Made by a program: the position numbers and the translations under genes | Source of the DNA: Diphasiastrum complanatum | Lineage: Eukaryota; Streptophyta; Lycopodiopsida; Lycopodiales; Lycopodiaceae | Assembly (NCBI GenBank): GCA_029204225.1 | Contig: CM055097.1 | Span: forward strand, 68,123,240-68,187,239 | Length of the DNA stretch: 64,000 nucleotides | Direction of reading: 5' to 3' | Shown: positions 58,825-64,000 of the stretch, piece after piece | How positions within the stretch are numbered: the first letter of the stretch is position 1 | How the letters are laid out: every line of letters starts with the position of its first letter | The notes under the pieces: model-generated | What the model was told of the DNA's origin: nothing | Database searches by the model: none | The model's input: only the letters and a program-made list of their open reading frames with translations

Positions 58825-60481
58825 AAGTACAAGAGGTTTTGTTGAAATTGATAGGGTTAATCCAAATCAAAGCCAAAATTAGCAGTTTTTTTAAACTAGT
58901 CAAATTTTGTGTAGCGAGTTGGATTTGATAGCTATCCTCAAAATTTTTGGTCCAGATCTTGTTGTGGGTTGTAGGAAACCTTTTCACACGTGTGAGGCCG
59001 TACAGCTCCGATTTTGGCTGAGAAAATTCAAAAATTTGTAGAATTTGACTCACATACCCAATTTGAGTGATTTTTGGTGCAAAATCAAGTATTTTCTAAA
59101 GTGAATCTACCCTTGATTAGTTCTTGGATTAGATCAGCCAAAAAATTAAAATTGAAGCTTGAAATAGGTGCATTAATTGATCTTCTCTGATTTTTTGAGT
59201 GTATGTTGAAGTTAAGAGAGATTTTGCTAAAAATCATAGATTAAGGAGTGATATGCAAGGTGAGAGGATGAAATCCATTGTACCATCACTCTAGATTTGT
59301 TCAAGAGTGATAAGGTCAAGTTTAGAAGCATCAATTTGCTAGAAAGCATCCTTGGATCTGTCCTCCAAGTGAAACCTTTGAGAGTTTCTAGTGCATATAG
59401 AGCATCTATGCAAATCTTTTGTAGAATTTGACATAGATTGGCTTAAATTGAGTTCTAGAAAAGAGATTGAGATCCAAGTCACATTGTTCAACCCTACTCA
59501 ATTTGTTTGAGTGATTGTAAGGTTTGAAAAGAGTCATTAAGGTGTCTATGGCAAATGTGTAGAGAGAGATCCAATTTTCTAAGAGTTCCTTCCTTTGTAG
59601 AGGGCAAGATCTAGAAGCTCATTTTGCGTTGTTATTGGTGGAGAATTTGTCTTCTCCTAGGTGAGCAAATCTTTCTAAGTGGAATTAGCTCTTTGAAGCA
59701 AAATATCTTAGTGAGAAAAATCACAACTTTTGATTTTGAATTTCATTCCAAGTCTTAAAAGGTAGAGTAATTGGTGGAATCCAATAGGAGTGATTGAATT
59801 CAATTTGTTGAGCAAAAATTGACATAGTATGTATGAAACTCAAATTAGTTCTATTCAACTTTCTTTGTGAGAGTGTGAGGGTCAATTTGTGATCTCATTG
59901 GATGTCTAGAATGAGGAGGAGTCCCTATTTGAGTATTCATGCATGGTTGAGATCTTTGTGAATCTCTAGTTGTCTAATTTTTAAGCTTTGTGAAAAATTG
60001 GTGGTATGGTTTGTTGTCAAATCAAATCAAATTCATTCTAAATCTCAAGTGTGAGAATATTTGGGTCAAGAGTGAGTCCAAAAGAAGTGATTAAGTTTGA
60101 TTTTCATGTATTTGAAACAAAACCCATCTTTTGTTCAAGAATCTCAAGTGTTGAGAAAACTAGTCAAGTGAAAAGGAAAATCTAGGTGTCAAATTTTTTT
60201 CATATCCATTTCAACTTTCAAAAGAAAAAGTCATTGGTATTTGATGAGTCCAATAGGAGATTGGATCTTATTTCTTTAGTGATTTGATTCAAAGATTGTG
60301 TGCTTTTGTCTTAGTGATCAAAGCAAAGTTTTAAGTGACTAGTCATTAGTGTGAAGATTGATTCTTAGGTTTGTGAGCTAGACCTTTTGTAGATCCTTCT
60401 AGATTGTTGAAGATGGTCAAATCTAGTTTCTTGAAAGTCACAAATTACATTTGTAGAATCATATCACAGGTTTTTATTCAC
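58825..60481 (+). other. Long non-coding leader of copy 2
   Basis: Collinear with 50563-52226 with small differences. No coding region recognised. Confidence 0.8.
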
Positions 60482-61126
60482 ATGGCATCAATAGGTGGCA
60501 TCCTATTGAAGGAAAGAAAGGATCCTAAGTGCAACCTTTGTGGCAAGGGAGGATACATTTTTTCAAGAAGCTACAAAAAGAAGACCAATCCATCCAAGGA
60601 GAACCAAAGCAAGGGGGCCGAGGTGAAGGATGGAGCTTCAAGTTCAAAATGCAAATACAAGAAGGACAAGTCCAAGGAAAGGTGTTTCCTTTGTGGAAAG
60701 GTGAATGAGGCTTGGAGTCTCAGAAGGACTTGCAAGATTTGTCTTCAAGAGTCCATCACAACACATGTTGAATCTTTTGAAATTTTTCATTTGGAAGTGC
60801 ATTGTCTGGTTCAAGATGCAAAGATAGATGTCACTTTCATGAAAGTAACCTGGATTTATTTTATGTCCTTGGAAAGTATTTTGCTTGGAACTTTAGATAA
60901 GTTCAAACTTATTGTTATTATCCAAGAGAAATCAACCAAGAATAAGGAGCAATCACAAAATGAAAATAGTTTCATTTATGCTCTCATGTCAACTTATGAA
61001 GAACCATTTTGCTTTGAAGAGATTTTTGTATCTCAAAGGTGGATTAAGGCAATACTAGTTGAGTGTGATGCCTTAAAAGATAGCAAAATATGTTTTCCTT
61101 GTAAGCTTACATTAGTTATGAGGTGA
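60482..61126 (+). CDS. Short Gag-like protein of copy 2, C-terminally truncated
   Basis: The start MASIGGILLKERKDPKCNLC corresponds to 52227. The knuckle reads CNLCGKGGYIFSRSYKK, where the last Cys is also lost (Ser). The second Cys cluster CFLCGKVNEAW and the RT-start-like segment (STYEEPFCFEEIFVSQRW) follow. A deletion of about 50 bases compared with copy 1 brings a stop at 61126. The downstream part continues in another frame. Confidence 0.65.
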   Translation: MASIGGILLKERKDPKCNLCGKGGYIFSRSYKKKTNPSKENQSKGAEVKDGASSSKCKYKKDKSKERCFLCGKVNEAWSLRRTCKICLQESITTHVESFEIFHLEVHCLVQDAKIDVTFMKVTWIYFMSLESILLGTLDKFKLIVIIQEKSTKNKEQSQNENSFIYALMSTYEEPFCFEEIFVSQRWIKAILVECDALKDSKICFPCKLTLVMR

Positions 61127-61650
61127 TTATGAATGATGTGTTCATTCATAAAGATGAAAATTGTAAGTTTTCAATCCTAAAGGCAAGTTGTAAACTTCTT
61201 ATGAGAATAAGTGAAGCATCCAAAGTGGACACTTATATCCATAAGCAAGTAGTTAGCCTTATTGAGATGGAGATACCTTTTGATTTCAATATTGGAAAAA
61301 TCATGCCAAGTTGTGGTGATTTTTGGACTTATGTTTCTAGCATAAGTAATCTTAATAATCATAGGAAGTGCACATTGAATGGTCATACTTGTTGTGATCA
61401 TTATGAGACATGGAGGTCTCGGATTTCCATCAAGAAGGAGTATCATGAGGAGGATCTTAAGGAGTCATCTCAAGGTTCAAGTGTGCCAAGGATTGAGGAG
61501 GAGAGACCTTCTCAAGTTGTGATTCCAAAAAGAAACTCAAGAAGGATGGTTGAACCCATGTGGCTCACATTTCAAGGGAAAGAGGAGCATATTTCATGTG
61601 AAGGAGCAAGCCTCAAGGTCAAGCATCTACATGAAAATTGGAAGGAATGA
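61123..61650 (+). pseudogene. Downstream half of the copy 2 ORF
   Basis: It carries the module NCKFSILKASCKLLMRISEA, KVDTYIHKQVVSLIEMEI, HRKCTLNGHTCCDHYETW and VPRIEEERPSQVV, collinear with copy 1. A 531-bp block of copy 1 (53440-53970, the second module) is missing at 61600/61601. Confidence 0.65.
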
Positions 61651-61860
61651 ATTTTGGAGGTGCTAGGATGGTGCAAAGCTCTCAAGCTCATCAAAGATGT
61701 CAACATCAAAGAAGCACTATCATGGATATGGTGATTTCAGATCAACATCAAGCTCATTGGCTGATCTTCACACCTTTTGAACCAACAAAGACCAATTCAG
61801 CCCATGGAGTCAAGTTCAAGATCATCATGTTTTCCATCAAGCTAGATTTTTGAGGAGGAG

Positions 61861-62693
61861 TGTGAAAAATGCAAAAATAAGCTTGGTAGAGGCCAAAAAT
61901 CTTGTATATAGATAAACACACATGTGTGGAGCCTGTTCCCACGTGTGAAAATAGTGTACTTTTCATGTACCATAATCATATAGGTTGTACATATGATTTA
62001 ATTCAAGTTCTAGTGGCTAAAAAGGCCAAAAACTAGTTTTCTAGATATATGACACATGGCATCAATCTATTGATTGCATGAGCCAAATATTTTGGTTAGG
62101 TGTCATATCCCATGTGTAGAGGACAGCTCACACGTGTGGAATAAGCTAAAGTAGGCAAATTTTGAATTCTAGAAGATTTCCAAGTAGATCTCCATATAGA
62201 AGGAAAATGGACCAAAAGTGCTCAAAATAGAAGGTTTTGTCCAAGTGTCAGTTTTGCATGATGAATCATCATATGACAAAGCACCTTCACACATGTGGGA
62301 TCAGAGGGATGATTAGTACCACGAGCTCCCACTTATTGTATATATAGAGCCACATTTGGCCATAATCATTGTGAGACACCAATCCTGGTTTTGGAAGCAA
62401 TTTTGAGTGATTCTCTCCATTTGTCTACATTTGTTTTGATTGTTTTGAGGTTCTATCAATGTGTACTTGATTTTCAGGTTGGAGTCCGTACCCTGACAGG
62501 GTTTCACATGTGTGAAACCAGCAAGTACATTTACCTTCAATAAATGATTGTTCTTGTTTGGATTTTATGTCTAGAATTGATCTAGATTGATCTTAATCTT
62601 ATGTAGATTGATAGATCAAGTAAATCTAACATTCAATCCCTCTTGAGGATCAGATTAGGATCCACTCTTGGTTCTTTTTGTACTTTTTGCACA
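61861..62693 (+). repeat. 3' LTR of copy 2
   Basis: 833 bp, TGTGAAAAATGC...TTTTTGCACA, preceded by GAGGAGGAG. The last palindrome reads GTTTCACATGTGTGAAACC. Confidence 0.95.
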
Positions 62694-64000
62694 CACAGAA
62701 GTCTAATAGACCATTTAAGACTATTGCTAACATCACTTTTGGGCTATAGGAGGTGTTTGCATGATTTTACATCATATGGCCTAGAAAAAGTGCGCCCTAC
62801 TATATATTTTCAGACACTCTGTTCTCACATGTGTGAAGCCTAGGTGGCAGGATGATGTAGCAAGCATTTCGGCATTGGGTCTCCCTCCGTACTATGCTTT
62901 ACAATGCCTAATTCGGTGCGTTGTAGCCAAAGTTATGGTCGTTTGAAATTTTGGTAATTTTGTGAGCAAAATTGACAAAATCCGTAAGTGTTCTGTTTGC
63001 ATGCTAGTCTTTTTCCTAATTTGTGATGTTGTGCTTGCATGGATTGATTGCATGTTGATTTTGAGTATAAATCTGACATGCATGAGAGGTATTTACAGTC
63101 GATTTGAGTGGTCATACGCATGTGCTCTAACGGTTGGGTCACAAATCAGTGATATTGACTGACAAATTCCGTAAAACTGAAGTTTCATAAAAAATTTCGT
63201 AATGATATTTTGTGACTGATGTAGTGTGCTTTGCATGCAAGTTGGACATTGGTTTAGTGACATTAGAAATCGAACGATATTTTTAGTGGCTTTTGTACTA
63301 ACAGTATTTTCATCAGAATTTTTTGAATTACATAAAATGAACCAAAAATCGAGTTTTTTTGAAAAATCGAAATTTCGGTCAATTTTTTTGTTATCTATGG
63401 AATGGGATTGGATTAGTGAATTGACTATACTAAATTGTTTGTTATCTATAAAATGAGATTGGATTAGTTAAAATTGAATTTTTTTCTTTTTTGTTGAATT
63501 TTAAATTTGGTTAAAATTTGTAATCAGTTACTTGCCTGATATATTTCTAATCAATATTGATCGTTAGAAATGGGTCAAGTGAATGTTTGTGCAAGATACT
63601 CGTCAAAATTAAAATTGAAATGGCCAGATAGAATGAGTGGTGACATAATTCTTTATCCGGGTAGTGAAATCTAGTTGGATACAGTTTAAGAGTCACTCAA
63701 ATCCTATTGGTAGGATTTTCATTCATGTAATTTCATATTCTGAATTTGGATAGTTTTTGTTAATATTGACGGAGTAATGCCAAACCGGTCTATAAAAAAA
63801 AAAAGCAGTCCAATTTTATTGGAGAAATTATAATTGATAGGAATTGATCAAAAGTAAAAAATTGATTTCATTTCTTGATTAAATCCTATCGTGAATCGTA
63901 TGCAAAAGATCAGACTAGTACTGTTTTTCATACTAGTGGATGATTTTTGTATATCGGTAATTCAACCCAGGTTTAGGATTGAAATGAAGTTGTTTCAGAC
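62694..64000. other. Flank of copy 2; probable remainder of chromovirus 3' LTR, then unknown
   Basis: If copy 2 lies in the chromovirus 3' LTR, the LTR should continue here. The text is AT-rich and LTR-like (GCCAAAGTTATGGTCG, AAATTTTGGTAATTTTG), but its right border is not visible. No gene recognised up to the window end. Confidence 0.35.

Larger units (their letters stand above)
57980..62693 (+). mobile_element. Non-autonomous copia-related LTR element, copy 2
   Basis: A 4,714-bp element: 5' LTR 57980-58811, tRNA-Met primer site 58812-58824, leader, ORFs 60482-61126 and 61123-61650, polypurine tract GAGGAGGAG (61852-61860), 3' LTR 61861-62693. The flanks CATAG (57975-57979) and CACAG (62694-62698) may be a target duplication with one change. 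It has the same structure as copy 1 but with two internal deletions. The two LTRs look more alike than those of copy 1, suggesting a younger insertion; exact identity needs alignment. Confidence 0.9.

Overview
The window reads as nuclear DNA of a land plant with a repeat-rich, probably large genome. The evidence is one intron-containing plastid-envelope gene of the plant OEP16 family, tRNA-Met and tRNA-Asp type primer-binding sites, plant-type Ty1/copia and Ty3/gypsy retrotransposons (including a chromodomain-type chromovirus and a Tat-like element), AT-rich intergenic DNA and long CT/GA microsatellites. The species cannot be named from sequence alone. No bacterial operons, CRISPR arrays, rRNA or tRNA genes were seen.

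Layout. 1-2768: promoter, leader and exons of an OEP16-2 (seed-type) homologue, the only apparently intact host gene. 2769-6900: low-copy repeats, a GA microsatellite, a 3' LTR with an integrase remnant of a minus-strand gypsy element, and a copia linker remnant. 7380-10011: decayed plus-strand copia leader, gag and protease. 10468-15475: minus-strand gypsy element (LTR, tRNA-Asp type primer site, leader minisatellite, gag, RT, RNase H), truncated, next to a second LTR with its own primer site. 15478-20580: two copia elements chained, the second inserted in the 3' LTR of the first. 20581-25800: mostly non-coding, with a gag remnant, a perfect 55-bp duplication and a (CT)87 tract. 25842-27856: copia gag and protease remnants. 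27862-39441: a composite gypsy locus. A chromovirus-like gag fragment runs into a Tat-like gypsy element whose gag is split by a 7.1-kb minus-strand, apparently non-coding LTR element with 5-bp target duplications. Its RT and integrase follow with RNase H deleted, then a 19-unit minisatellite. 39442-43671: sparse remnants, including a decayed eEF1A pseudogene. 43672-46230: 3' half of a minus-strand copia element. 46240-47621: a decayed, unclassified DDE-transposase-like gene. 47625-64000: a chromovirus interrupted twice by the same non-autonomous copia-related LTR family, once inside RT (TSD TAGAT) and once in its 3' LTR.

Most of the DNA is explained by layers of LTR-retrotransposon insertion and decay. 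The most interesting items are: (1) a two-copy non-autonomous LTR family that encodes a shortened zinc-knuckle Gag fused to duplicated modules, with LTRs carrying a repeated CACRYGTG palindrome array; (2) the unclassified transposase-like gene, with a palindrome-rich putative intron; (3) a large non-coding LTR element; (4) a gypsy 3' minisatellite whose unit changes from 25 to 24 bp; and (5) an OEP16 seed-type gene with ABRE-like and RY motifs upstream. Reading frames of the mobile elements are almost all broken.
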